Positions 36,297-43,901 of a DNA stretch of 64,000 bases are shown one piece after another. Origin of the DNA: Halocatena halophila (GTDB lineage: Archaea; Halobacteriota; Halobacteria; Halobacteriales; Haloarculaceae); NCBI GenBank assembly GCA_027563145.1, contig CP071306.1:1054001-1118000 (forward strand), given 5' to 3'. The notes below the pieces were generated by a model. It saw only the letters and a list, made by a program, of their open reading frames with translations, was not told the DNA's origin and made no database searches. Both the position numbers and the translations under genes were made by a program. The number at the start of each line of letters is the position of its first letter. Position 1 is the stretch's first letter.

Positions 36297-36422
36297 ATGG
36301 GTAACGATAATAATGTCCTCGATTCAGGCACAGGCAAAGCACCAGAATACAACAAATCTGATACTGTGAGTCTCATCTCTTTGGCCCAGAAAGGGATTAA
36401 AGATAAGCTCATACGAAAGTGA
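36297..36422 (+). CDS. 41-residue peptide, candidate RiPP precursor
   Basis: Encodes 41 residues: an acidic/polar N-terminal half beginning MGNDNNVLDSGTGKAPEYNK and a C-terminal half that would form a cationic amphipathic helix (SDTVSLISLAQKGIKDKLIR, ending in Lys). A TATA-like box 31 bases upstream fits a leaderless message. It stands 79 bases before an asparagine-synthetase-like gene of the lasso-cyclase group, the usual place for a precursor. Against a classic lasso precursor: no YxxPxLxxxG leader motif is clear, and no acidic residue sits 7-9 positions after an obvious cleavage site. It resembles no family I know. Confidence 0.5.
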   Translation: MGNDNNVLDSGTGKAPEYNKSDTVSLISLAQKGIKDKLIRK

Positions 36423-36501
36423 AGACACCAACAGTATTCTATTATAAAATACCATATCTTTACTAGTACATCTTAGCAACCTCTGATTTGTTTTCCATAA
36501 T

Positions 36502-38328
36502 ATGAAGAGTGAATTTCATGCATGTATTGATCACCAAGAGAGGACTACAGAACCTTGCTTTCGTGAATATTGGATAAAAGATCGACTGAAAAGAGAATCC
36601 ATCCGTGAGGGGAATGTATCTCTTCATGTCGATAAGTACGAGCACCTTCCAATTTTGCACGAATTGTATGTGACCGACAACGAATTGCTCATCGCCTTTT
36701 CGGGCGAGCTACACGATATAAGCCATGATTTCCATCGCCAGTCAGAAATATCATTCACTACAAGAACGACGTACGACATTCTTGCAGTTGCATATCGAAC
36801 GTTCGGCTGGTCATTTCCCAAGCATTTAATCGGTGATTATCACGTTCTCATAGCCGACTATTCACAAGATCGACTACTCGCTGGCCGAGATCACGTAACA
36901 GCAGATCCACTCTACTTCGCAGTAAAGGACGGTGCAACGTTGGTGAGCACCGATCTGAGTGCCCTAGCTAACGAAATTCAGGCCGATGTGAACGAAACAT
37001 ATCTGGGACAGTATCTGACCGGTACCATCGAATCTCCTCGTAAAACGTTTTATGACAACATATACAGAGTTCCACCTGGTTGTGTCGTGGTGTCGTCACC
37101 CGATACGACACAAGTGAGGCGATACTATCATCCCCATCCTGATAATCGCACTACGTATCGATCCAAATCCACCGAGGAGTTGGCAGAGACTTTGCGAGAG
37201 TTACTTGAAGACGCTATCGACTGTCGAACCATTCAGACGGAGACAGTAGGGGTATTTATGAGCGGTGGAGCCGATTCGACAGCCCTTGCTACCATCGCGA
37301 ATGATCAAGCTTCGTCGTCCTCTCTGAAGACGTATTCCTACACGTATCCATCTACCACTGCAATCAACGAGAATCAAGGCATTGAGGCCGTCGTCAGCGA
37401 AAAAGGACTCCACAACGAACAAATCAGCGTCGACGATTACTGGGTGCTGAAGGATAAGACACTCTACGAACGAGCGTGGGCCTATGCCCCTGCTGTCGAT
37501 TCTCTACTCCAACCGAAACATGAATTGATACAACGAGCAGCAGCTGATGGCGTAGGAACGGTGCTTGTCGGTGACAACGGTAATATGCTGGATGGTTATC
37601 GAATATCAATAGCCGATGCGTTCGCCACCGGACAGTACCTTGATGCGATTAAAACAGCCCAGGAAGATCCAACATACACGACTCTGGCCTGTCTAGTACA
37701 GTACGGTCTTTTTCCGCTCTTGTCAATCGGCGAAGTAGAGTATCTACCTCCAAGACAGGTTCAATCGCCCGTAAGAGATCGGCTTTCCGACCACATACGA
37801 ACTCAGGTGGAGGATATTCGGCGATCGCCCCGGCGATGTAAATCACTTCAAGCTCACAGTGACCAAGCTCTCTATCGTGCGCTCACCTCCCCGATTTTCG
37901 ACTACCGATACGACATTTTCCGTAAGATAGCTAAGTATCACGGGGTAAACGTCATTGATCCCTATCAAGACCTCCGCCTTGTTGAGTTTGTGTTCGATCT
38001 TCCGCTGACAGCGAATCTCCAACGCGGATATAACAAAGCTATCTTCCGCCGTGCACTGTCTGACGTATTACCGAAACAGATCCTTACTCGACGCAAAACA
38101 GACCGCGTGGAGGAAGAGGTAGCGGACGGGTTGCGCCAGGAAATAGAGTATCTCGGATCACTTCTTTCGGAGTCATATCTTACTGACTACGGTATTGTCT
38201 CCGATCGTCGTTCAATCCCTGACCTACACCAAGCTATAGACGCGTTCGGGTCACTCGAAACGGCTGATGTAGATCTATGGCAGCACATATCTGCGCAAGC
38301 ATGGCTTGAACAGCGACAGAGCAAGTAA
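36502..38328 (+). CDS. Asparagine-synthetase-like protein (lasso cyclase type)
   Basis: A 608-residue protein with an N-terminal Ntn-like glutaminase domain (about 1-215) and a C-terminal synthetase domain. The N-terminal Cys nucleophile (M-C) is absent (starts MKSEFHAC), so it cannot release ammonia from glutamine that way; this is common in enzymes that use a peptide amine. The ATP-pyrophosphatase loop SGGADS (254-259) is intact, but the second nucleotide motif reads GDNGNMLDG (357-365) instead of G-x-G-G/S-D-E. Size and architecture match lasso peptide cyclases (ring closure between an N-terminus and an Asp/Glu side chain). An asparagine synthetase paralogue with another amide product is the alternative. 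Base composition is AT-richer than the core genes. Confidence 0.65.
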   Translation: MKSEFHACIDHQERTTEPCFREYWIKDRLKRESIREGNVSLHVDKYEHLPILHELYVTDNELLIAFSGELHDISHDFHRQSEISFTTRTTYDILAVAYRTFGWSFPKHLIGDYHVLIADYSQDRLLAGRDHVTADPLYFAVKDGATLVSTDLSALANEIQADVNETYLGQYLTGTIESPRKTFYDNIYRVPPGCVVVSSPDTTQVRRYYHPHPDNRTTYRSKSTEELAETLRELLEDAIDCRTIQTETVGVFMSGGADSTALATIANDQASSSSLKTYSYTYPSTTAINENQGIEAVVSEKGLHNEQISVDDYWVLKDKTLYERAWAYAPAVDSLLQPKHELIQRAAADGVGTVLVGDNGNMLDGYRISIADAFATGQYLDAIKTAQEDPTYTTLACLVQYGLFPLLSIGEVEYLPPRQVQSPVRDRLSDHIRTQVEDIRRSPRRCKSLQAHSDQALYRALTSPIFDYRYDIFRKIAKYHGVNVIDPYQDLRLVEFVFDLPLTANLQRGYNKAIFRRALSDVLPKQILTRRKTDRVEEEVADGLRQEIEYLGSLLSESYLTDYGIVSDRRSIPDLHQAIDAFGSLETADVDLWQHISAQAWLEQRQSK

Positions 38329-38422
38329 CAATACATTTTATTTGTAATTTGTGAGTGCGTTAAAGTATCACATTTACTCCACTGCTCCGTACTACTAACT
38401 CGCTGTCTGTGGTAGAGGAAGT

Positions 38423-40201
38423 ATGACACAGTCAGCGCTTGATATCTTTTCTTCCCTTCCATCGTTCGCGGCTCCGACGGTACTTCCCGAGGAAGAGGCT
38501 ATCGCATACTGGTGGTCTGTGGATGACACGGTTTCTCTCCGGATCCATGACCTATCACAGGACACAATCAATATCATCCCACTCGATCGTCATTCACTCA
38601 CATTAGAAGGAGAAGAACCCCTACATTGGATCGGTGATGGGTTTCTCATACAGAGCGATCCCAATGTTTATTTTTGCGAGTGTGACGGCAGTGTCGAGAC
38701 TGTTTCGTTTGGTGCTCCCGAGACGTACACGTATATTATCGACATCGATTCCAAGACACATCGTGTCTTGTATACCCACTACGATGATCCGTGGACGCTC
38801 CGACTTTCGGAGGCCGATGGAAAGCAGTCAAAAGTGCTGACAGAGCATCCCGAGCAAAGTGGCCACGCAGGGTTTAGTCCGGATAGACAGTGGCTTGCCT
38901 ATCGTGAAAATCCCACCGAATCGTTTGGGGCCGGTCGGATCGTCATTACCGATCGGGCTGGCGAGCAAGTGAAGACAGTTAATATCGGGGAGGCCTCAGC
39001 ACGGACTCGCCTCCGAGGTTGGCACCCAGACAGTCAACGGCTGCTCATTGATGATCGTTCAACGGGCTGGTATCGTGTCGGCCTCCATGACTGGCAAGTC
39101 GAGGACACCACGTGGTTCGGGGACGGCGAGTACAACGAATATCCACTCACCATCACATCTGCTGGTAGCCAACTCATTACAGTTCGCAGTCACGCCGGCC
39201 GTAGGAGTGCGATCGTTTATTCTATCCACAACCCAGCAGATGGCTGCCAATTTGATCTCCCCGAAGGTGTGGTGGATCGGACGCCTGTACAGCCTCCGGG
39301 CATGACGTTTGCGTCCGATATGGTCTATCTCGTTCACGAAACGGGGACATGCCCGCCTCAGCTTCTTCAGTATGACCTTGAGACGGACACCATTACGGTG
39401 CTCATCGACACCGCGACGTCAGCACTCACTGCGTGTTCACTCGTTGAACCCGCACATGTAACCTACGATGCCCCCGATGGACAATCGATCAATGCCATAC
39501 TACACCGAGCATCAGAAACTCCTTCGCCCGCCGTCGTGGTCGTGCATGGTGGACCAACAACGGCTGTTACTTGCGGTTTTGACCCATTTGCGCAGTATCT
39601 CGTATCCGAGGGATACACAGTCCTTCAGCCGAACTATCGTGGATCAACTGACCAGGATCGTGGATTCGAGCGAGCCATTAAGGGCGATCTCGGCCGGGGC
39701 GAGGTAGATGATGTTGCAGCTGGTGGCCAGTGGCTGGCTGAACAGCCGTGGGTTGATGATAACCGGCTTGCAGTCTTTGGGCATTCTCATGGTGCGTACA
39801 ATGCGGCCCTACAGGCGGTCAGTTATCCCGAATTATGGAGGGTCGTTATCCCCGAAAATGGATATCTTGACGCCGTGGCAGTGTTCAACGAGCCAAATCT
39901 CTATGCACAGCGTCGCATCATTGATAACCAGACGTGTGAAACGACTAAAGCGTATCTCCAGTCCGTAAGCCCGATTCACCGTACAGCAGACGTTGGATGC
40001 CCGGTCTGCATCATTCAAGGAGAGGACGACGCCACTGACCAAGCTAGAGCGTTTGCCGACGGGCTTCGAGAACGAGGTTGGACAGCTGGTGAACAGTTTC
40101 GACTCGAAATTATTGAGGGAGAAGGGCACGTTATTCAGAATAAGGCCCAGCTCTGGGGGCTTATTACCGATATACTTGAAATATATGTCGGATGCTATTA
40201 A
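38423..40201 (+). CDS. S9 family (prolyl-oligopeptidase-like) serine peptidase
   Basis: A 592-residue protein with an N-terminal beta-propeller (about 20-345) and a C-terminal alpha/beta-hydrolase domain. The catalytic triad is visible: Ser455 in FGHSHGAYN, an Asp at about 535 (GEDDAT), and His569 (GEGHVI); the oxyanion strand is VVVHGGPTTA. S9 enzymes cleave short peptides inside the propeller cavity. Known lasso-peptide isopeptidases (AtxE2 type) belong to this superfamily. Lying 94 bases after the cyclase-like gene on the same strand, it may process or open the peptide product, or serve for immunity. A free-standing oligopeptidase is the alternative. No signal peptide. Confidence 0.8.
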   Translation: MTQSALDIFSSLPSFAAPTVLPEEEAIAYWWSVDDTVSLRIHDLSQDTINIIPLDRHSLTLEGEEPLHWIGDGFLIQSDPNVYFCECDGSVETVSFGAPETYTYIIDIDSKTHRVLYTHYDDPWTLRLSEADGKQSKVLTEHPEQSGHAGFSPDRQWLAYRENPTESFGAGRIVITDRAGEQVKTVNIGEASARTRLRGWHPDSQRLLIDDRSTGWYRVGLHDWQVEDTTWFGDGEYNEYPLTITSAGSQLITVRSHAGRRSAIVYSIHNPADGCQFDLPEGVVDRTPVQPPGMTFASDMVYLVHETGTCPPQLLQYDLETDTITVLIDTATSALTACSLVEPAHVTYDAPDGQSINAILHRASETPSPAVVVVHGGPTTAVTCGFDPFAQYLVSEGYTVLQPNYRGSTDQDRGFERAIKGDLGRGEVDDVAAGGQWLAEQPWVDDNRLAVFGHSHGAYNAALQAVSYPELWRVVIPENGYLDAVAVFNEPNLYAQRRIIDNQTCETTKAYLQSVSPIHRTADVGCPVCIIQGEDDATDQARAFADGLRERGWTAGEQFRLEIIEGEGHVIQNKAQLWGLITDILEIYVGCY

Positions 40202-40682
40202 ATAGCACCAAAGTGCAAGTTTGTCACTATCTAGCTGAGTAATATTGAGAAGTGACCTGGTTGATAATATTCTCGTGAAAAGATGCTTGCAGACATGATC
40301 ACTGAGAGCTATGGAACTGACTAGGAAGAACCCAGCGAACATTTCGAAATCGCATCTTTCAGGTCATCAAGTTCTCCCGACAACTTCGAGGTCGATATCC
40401 GCAGTAGCCATCCCACCGGTGTCAATTTCGCCGGATGACTGATTGAATAGCCGTTGTGATTGTTTGACTGCTGAGACGTATCGACAAAGATCTTCGCGGT
40501 GATCAAGCGCGTGGTACCATCCGTCCCCACTTCCGATATACCCCGCATCTCGAAATCGCATGAGGGTGGTTATGGCAGTTCAATGTGGATAGCAAGTTCC
40601 TCAGTAGTTTTGTAACCTGTCCGCAGGAGCTTTACTTCAGTCCTGGTGATCGCTTCAAACCAACTACGGTAGTTCTGTAACT
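40202..40682. other. Intergenic region with a possible decayed gene (minus strand)
   Basis: About 480 bases between the S9 peptidase gene and the second tRNA-Glu. Two minus-strand open frames at 40321-40561 overlap in different frames: one contains HNGYSISHPAKLTP, the other GDGWYHALDHREDLCRYV. Neither is convincing by itself, which suggests a small gene broken by a frameshift. No RNA gene or terminator is clear. Confidence 0.35.
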
Positions 40683-40766
40683 TGGTAATACGCTCGGTTG
40701 GTGTAGCCCGGCCAATCATGCGGGCCTTTCGAGCCTGCGACACGGGTTCAAATCCCGTACCGAGCA
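40683..40766 (+). repeat. 84-base direct repeat, right copy (includes tRNA-Glu)
   Basis: Right-hand copy of the repeat at 35320-35403, identical base for base. It marks the right edge of the cassette with the peptide, cyclase-like and peptidase genes. Confidence 0.9.
40692..40766 (+). tRNA. tRNA-Glu (anticodon TTC), copy 2
   Basis: Identical to the tRNA-Glu at 35329-35403, including the folded arms and discriminator A; the eight bases before it are also the same. It appears functional. Confidence 0.95.
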
Positions 40767-40958
40767 GTGGTTTTTCAAGCGGTCAACGTGGATAGCTCAG
40801 CTCTTAAGATTGGGTGGCGACTGCTGAGAGGTCTTACGATAACGATCAGTGGACCGTACTCGATCGTTCAGTAATTGCTTCTATGGGTCTTTATGAATCT
40901 CGGAGGACTGCTTGGTCTCTAAGCAGTCAATTGTGGTTTCCACATCGATTGGATCGGG

Positions 40959-41280
40959 TCAGTTGGAGACGATATCGACAGCGCCATTCATTGACATGTA
41001 CGTGTCGCCGTTCCACTCGTTCCAGCCCAGCAGCTCCCGCTTGGAGATAATGTGATTCATTAGCAGATGGTCCTTCATGACCAGCGTCGGGACCCGTACT
41101 GCGTGACTTCTGGGCCGGCGTGACCTTCATTGGTATCAGCAGTCAGGTCCTTACGCACAGCAATCTCCAATCCAGTTACGTCCACAATCTACGAAGTGAG
41201 ATCAGTGTGATCGCACCCTGGTTCATGGCTGTTCAGCCAATTCACGGTACTGTCACGGTATGGACCTGAAACACGATGAC
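40959..41280 (-). pseudogene. Decayed thioredoxin-fold-like gene
   Basis: Two minus-strand segments read as one protein in different frames. The first, about 41280 to 41085, gives RDSTVNWLNSHEPGCDHTDL, then a TAG, then VDVTGLEIAVRKDLTADTNE, and ends TQYGSR. After a frameshift the second gives VPTLVMKDHLLMNHIISKRE and stops at 40959. The 'xYGxRxVPTLVxxxxL' join is the cis-proline region of thioredoxin-like folds, and PGCDHTD could be the decayed active-site turn. One internal stop plus a frameshift indicate a dead gene. The family call is inference. Confidence 0.4.
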
Positions 41281-41336
41281 AAAGTGAGCAACGGGCGAGA
41301 ATCAGGAGATTACAGCGCCGAATTCCGCTTGCTTTT

Positions 41337-42055
41337 TTAGGGGATTTCGAGGAGCTGATGAGCCAGTTCCCGAGGCATCGACACCATTGGCCAATGTCCC
41401 GTCTCTAGTTCGTGAAGCTCCCACTCCCTCTGGTCGCACAGTTGTCGAATCGTATCGAGAATGGAGTCGTCCATTCCGTTCTGGGTGCAAAGGATGTAGC
41501 TAGTGGGTAGTGCTGCAGTGTCCGGATTACCGACGTTCACCGACTGTTTGAACGTGTTCAGTGGATGCGGGACTGCGTTTTCCCGCAGCCACTGCGTGTC
41601 CTCATCCGAGATACCCACCCAGCCCGGATGGGAATCTGGCAACGGCCAGCCACCAGCATGGTCTTTCGCGGCACGTTCCATCGCGTCCCATTCGTCAGGG
41701 GGATAGAACGCTGATACCGAAATGGGTTCGTCATCCATCGGGACCAGTGCATCCAGATAAATGACGTGTGCGAGCCGTTCAGGAACCCGTTCTGCTACAC
41801 CCGTCACTACAAGCCCAGCATAGCTATGTCCGAGGAGGACAACGTCCGTGAGCTCGTTGTATTCCAGCGTATTCACAATGTCAGTGATGTGTGTTTCGAG
41901 GCTGATCTCTTGGCACATGAGTGTTCTCGTTCACCAAGTCCAGTGAGCGTCGGAGTATGGACGTCATGGCCTTCATCACGGAGCAACGGAGTGAGATACT
42001 TCCAGCACCAGCCGCCAAGCCATGCACCGGGGACGAGAACGTATTGCCGTGCCAT
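41337..42055 (-). pseudogene. Alpha/beta hydrolase, frameshifted
   Basis: Two overlapping reading frames together form a complete hydrolase of about 235 residues of the RsbQ/pyrethroid-hydrolase-like group. The first part starts at 42055 with MARQYVLVPGAWLGGWCW and reads to TPTLTGLGEREH; the second continues from MCQEISLETHITDIVN (41918) with the nucleophile elbow LLGHSYAG and a C-terminal His in ELETGHWP. The homologous text would run GERxHLM..., so the loss of one base near 41920 explains the shift. A sequencing error would produce the same pattern. All later catalytic parts remain intact, so the loss is recent. Confidence 0.75.
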
Positions 42056-42145
42056 GGTTCTCAAACGGGTGTGAAGGTGATATAGTTCTCCGTACCAGAA
42101 TAAAGGTGAGTTCGTTAGTGACGGCATCTATTGCATCCCACAAGG

Positions 42146-42156
42146 AAATATATAAG
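42146..42156 (+). promoter_or_regulatory. TATA-like box of the small membrane protein gene
   Basis: AAATATATAAG is centred 30 bases before the ATG at 42181; it is a close match to a haloarchaeal TATA box. Confidence 0.55.
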
Positions 42157-42180
42157 ATTCTATATGGATATTCCATACAC

Positions 42181-42645
42181 ATGGTGAATATTGGAACGGG
42201 ATCCACATCTAGTCACACTAAAAAAGCTCCGTGGCATCTGTGGTTTGTGGCGCTATTTTTTCTACTACTGAATATTTTTGGGCTATATGATTATATTATG
42301 GTTCTTGAACTCAATGAAGCATACTTCAAATCACAAAACTTCGGAGCATCCATCATCACTTATTTCACAGATTATCCGCTGTTGCCACGGATATTCTGGA
42401 CGATAGGTGTTGTGAGCGGTGTGATCACACCTGTTCTGCTGATGTTGCGAACCCGTTGGACAGTGTGGCTTGCCCTCACTTGTGTTATTTCCCGAGGATG
42501 CCTACATCTTATCACGTTTGGATTTATGGATCGGTGGAATGTGTTTGGACTCTGGCTGTCTCTTTTCGATACATCAATTTTCCTGTTGACTGTCGGACTC
42601 TATCTCTATTGCCGGCGAATGTCTGCTCGTGGTGTGTTGCAATAG
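42181..42645 (+). CDS. Four-helix membrane protein, unknown function
   Basis: A 154-residue protein with four predicted membrane helices (about 17-37, 62-85, 92-112 and 119-140), a pattern seen in small haloarchaeal DoxX-like or sensor-like membrane proteins. No catalytic residues stand out. The ATG at 42181 is chosen because a TATA-like box lies 30 bases before it; a longer in-frame extension would overlap the hydrolase pseudogene. The gene is AT-richer than core genes. Function unknown. Confidence 0.6.
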   Translation: MVNIGTGSTSSHTKKAPWHLWFVALFFLLLNIFGLYDYIMVLELNEAYFKSQNFGASIITYFTDYPLLPRIFWTIGVVSGVITPVLLMLRTRWTVWLALTCVISRGCLHLITFGFMDRWNVFGLWLSLFDTSIFLLTVGLYLYCRRMSARGVLQ

Positions 42646-42714
42646 ATTTTTTCTGAGGAGTATTTCGCAGGAGAGACCGTTGCATATATGTAGTCCAGAT
42701 TAGATGTGTTGAAG

Positions 42715-42856
42715 TGGTGAATCCGACCACGGCGGCTGTATCTTTCGATTCGAGTATGGCAACGACATCGACGAGTTCAAAACTACAGAGGTGGCCGAGA
42801 GCGACGGGCTCTTGCTCGGCCAAAAAAAAACTTTTGAGCGTGAGAATAATCCGTGA
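42715..42856 (+). pseudogene. Fragment of a RibD/DHFR-like reductase gene
   Basis: About 46 codons in one frame read SDHGGCIFRFEYGNDIDEF, then EVAESDGLLLGQKKTFE before a stop. This resembles the 'FxYGDDxDxFKxxEVxExDALLLGRxTYE' stretch of RibD-C reductases, with no start codon and no remainder of the enzyme. A run of nine A at the GQKK position may be the site of a frameshift. It is an isolated remnant. Confidence 0.5.
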
Positions 42857-42959
42857 AGCACGATAATCAGACTGAGAAAAAGGGTGAATGACTTTTTCTT
42901 ATCTTATATATCCCTAATAATCGCGAGTTTATTATTATTTGCTATACATCTGTACTACT

Positions 42960-43370
42960 ATGGAATGGTCACCACTCACACCAGAATTACTTGTTTCAGA
43001 TTATCAGAAGAGCCTCTCGTTTTATGTTGAAACGCTTGGATTTACCGTTGAGTATGCCCGTGAAGATCCATTGTTCGCCTATCTTTCCATAGAAGGTGCT
43101 CAGCTCATGATTGAAGAGCGGTCGGATAACGAATGGTGGGTAACAAGTGAGCTGAGTCATCCATATGGAAGAGGAGTGAATTTTCAGATAACAGTCAATT
43201 CTATTGATCCGTATGCAAACCGCCTCATGGATGATGGCTACCAGCTATTTGAAGAGATTCGGGAAGAGTGGTATCAGGTAGACGAAGTTGAACGTGGTAA
43301 TAGACAATTTTTAATTCAAGACCCGGATGGGTATCTTCTCCGGTTTATGGAACACATAGGCACGCGTTGA
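42960..43370 (+). CDS. VOC family (bleomycin resistance/glyoxalase-like) protein
   Basis: A 136-residue protein with two beta-alpha-beta-beta-beta modules. The first is LLVSDYQKSLSFYVETLGF, and the end has the typical FLIQDPDGYLLRFMEHIG. This pattern is that of the bleomycin-resistance/glyoxalase superfamily; metal ligands are not complete, so a binding protein is more likely than a glyoxalase. The ATG at 42960 has a TATTATTA-like box (42928-42937) 27 bases upstream. It is a single-gene transcript in the accessory region. Confidence 0.8.
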   Translation: MEWSPLTPELLVSDYQKSLSFYVETLGFTVEYAREDPLFAYLSIEGAQLMIEERSDNEWWVTSELSHPYGRGVNFQITVNSIDPYANRLMDDGYQLFEEIREEWYQVDEVERGNRQFLIQDPDGYLLRFMEHIGTR

Positions 43371-43639
43371 GTGGTTGCACTCCGTGGGGAGTCATTGCGA
43401 TTGGCGAAGTACGTACTGACGAGCGGACATACCTACCATCGTTGGTCTATGACGCACAGCATTAGCCCACAACAGATAGTAACAATCATGCAGATGATAA
43501 ATTTCTACTAATTAATTATTGTAAATTAACTATAATTTCGATATCTTGGTGGCTAAATTCGTACAATTGTCAAAGAGAGTGCTTATAGAGACTGTTCTGA
43601 TTGATCACACAACGCCATTGAAATCCAACACATACGAAA
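43371..43639. other. AT-rich intergenic region, no gene seen
   Basis: The gap between the VOC gene and the next promoter. The stretch around 43500-43545 is very AT-rich (AATTAATTATTG and similar). No convincing ORF, RNA fold or terminator was found. Confidence 0.45.
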
Positions 43640-43648
43640 CTTTATAAC
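43640..43648 (+). promoter_or_regulatory. TATA-like box of the micro-operon
   Basis: CTTTATAAC is centred 32 bases before the ATG at 43676. It would place the transcript start at or just before that ATG, driving the three-gene set 43676-44422. Confidence 0.5.
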
Positions 43649-43675
43649 CCAGTGGGTTGGCACAATCAATTGGGA

Positions 43676-43792
43676 ATGCCAGCCCGCGATGTGGACGCGC
43701 GTATCAAATCGCGCCGGGTGGTAGGACACCCGACGCTGGGGTTCCCATACGGTGAGGTAACCCATGAAGGGAAATGCACCGCGGTACTGTAA
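43676..43792 (+). CDS. 38-residue peptide of the zinc-protein micro-operon
   Basis: Encodes 38 residues starting MPARDVDARIKSRRVVGHPT and ending GKCTAVL. A TATA-like box 32 bases upstream makes it the first ORF of the transcript. It is basic at the start and holds one Cys and two His. It resembles no family I know. It could be a leader peptide or the 5' piece of a larger, disrupted zinc protein, as the next small ORF begins only 16 bases after its stop. Confidence 0.4.
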   Translation: MPARDVDARIKSRRVVGHPTLGFPYGEVTHEGKCTAVL

Positions 43793-43808
43793 TCCTGTCG
43801 TATCGTCA

Positions 43809-43901
43809 ATGACTAGCACACGGTGTGCTCGCTGTGGGCAGCCGGTGGCTCGTCCACGGGCACACGCAACGGGCTGTCCGTCGTGGAGGGTTGGCTCGTG
43901 A
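43809..43901 (+). CDS. 30-residue zinc-finger microprotein
   Basis: Encodes MTSTRCARCGQPVARPRAHA followed by TGCPSWRVGS. C6 and C9 form a CxxCG knuckle, and H19 and C23 could complete a zinc site. CPxCG-type microproteins are frequent in haloarchaea. Its stop TGA overlaps the GTG start of the next gene (GTGA), a strong sign of translational coupling and hence that it is real. Confidence 0.5.
   Translation: MTSTRCARCGQPVARPRAHATGCPSWRVGS

Noticed and set aside
40927..41130. 67-residue minus-strand frame
   Set aside because: It is one frame of the decayed thioredoxin-like gene region; the other two frames carry the recognisable protein.
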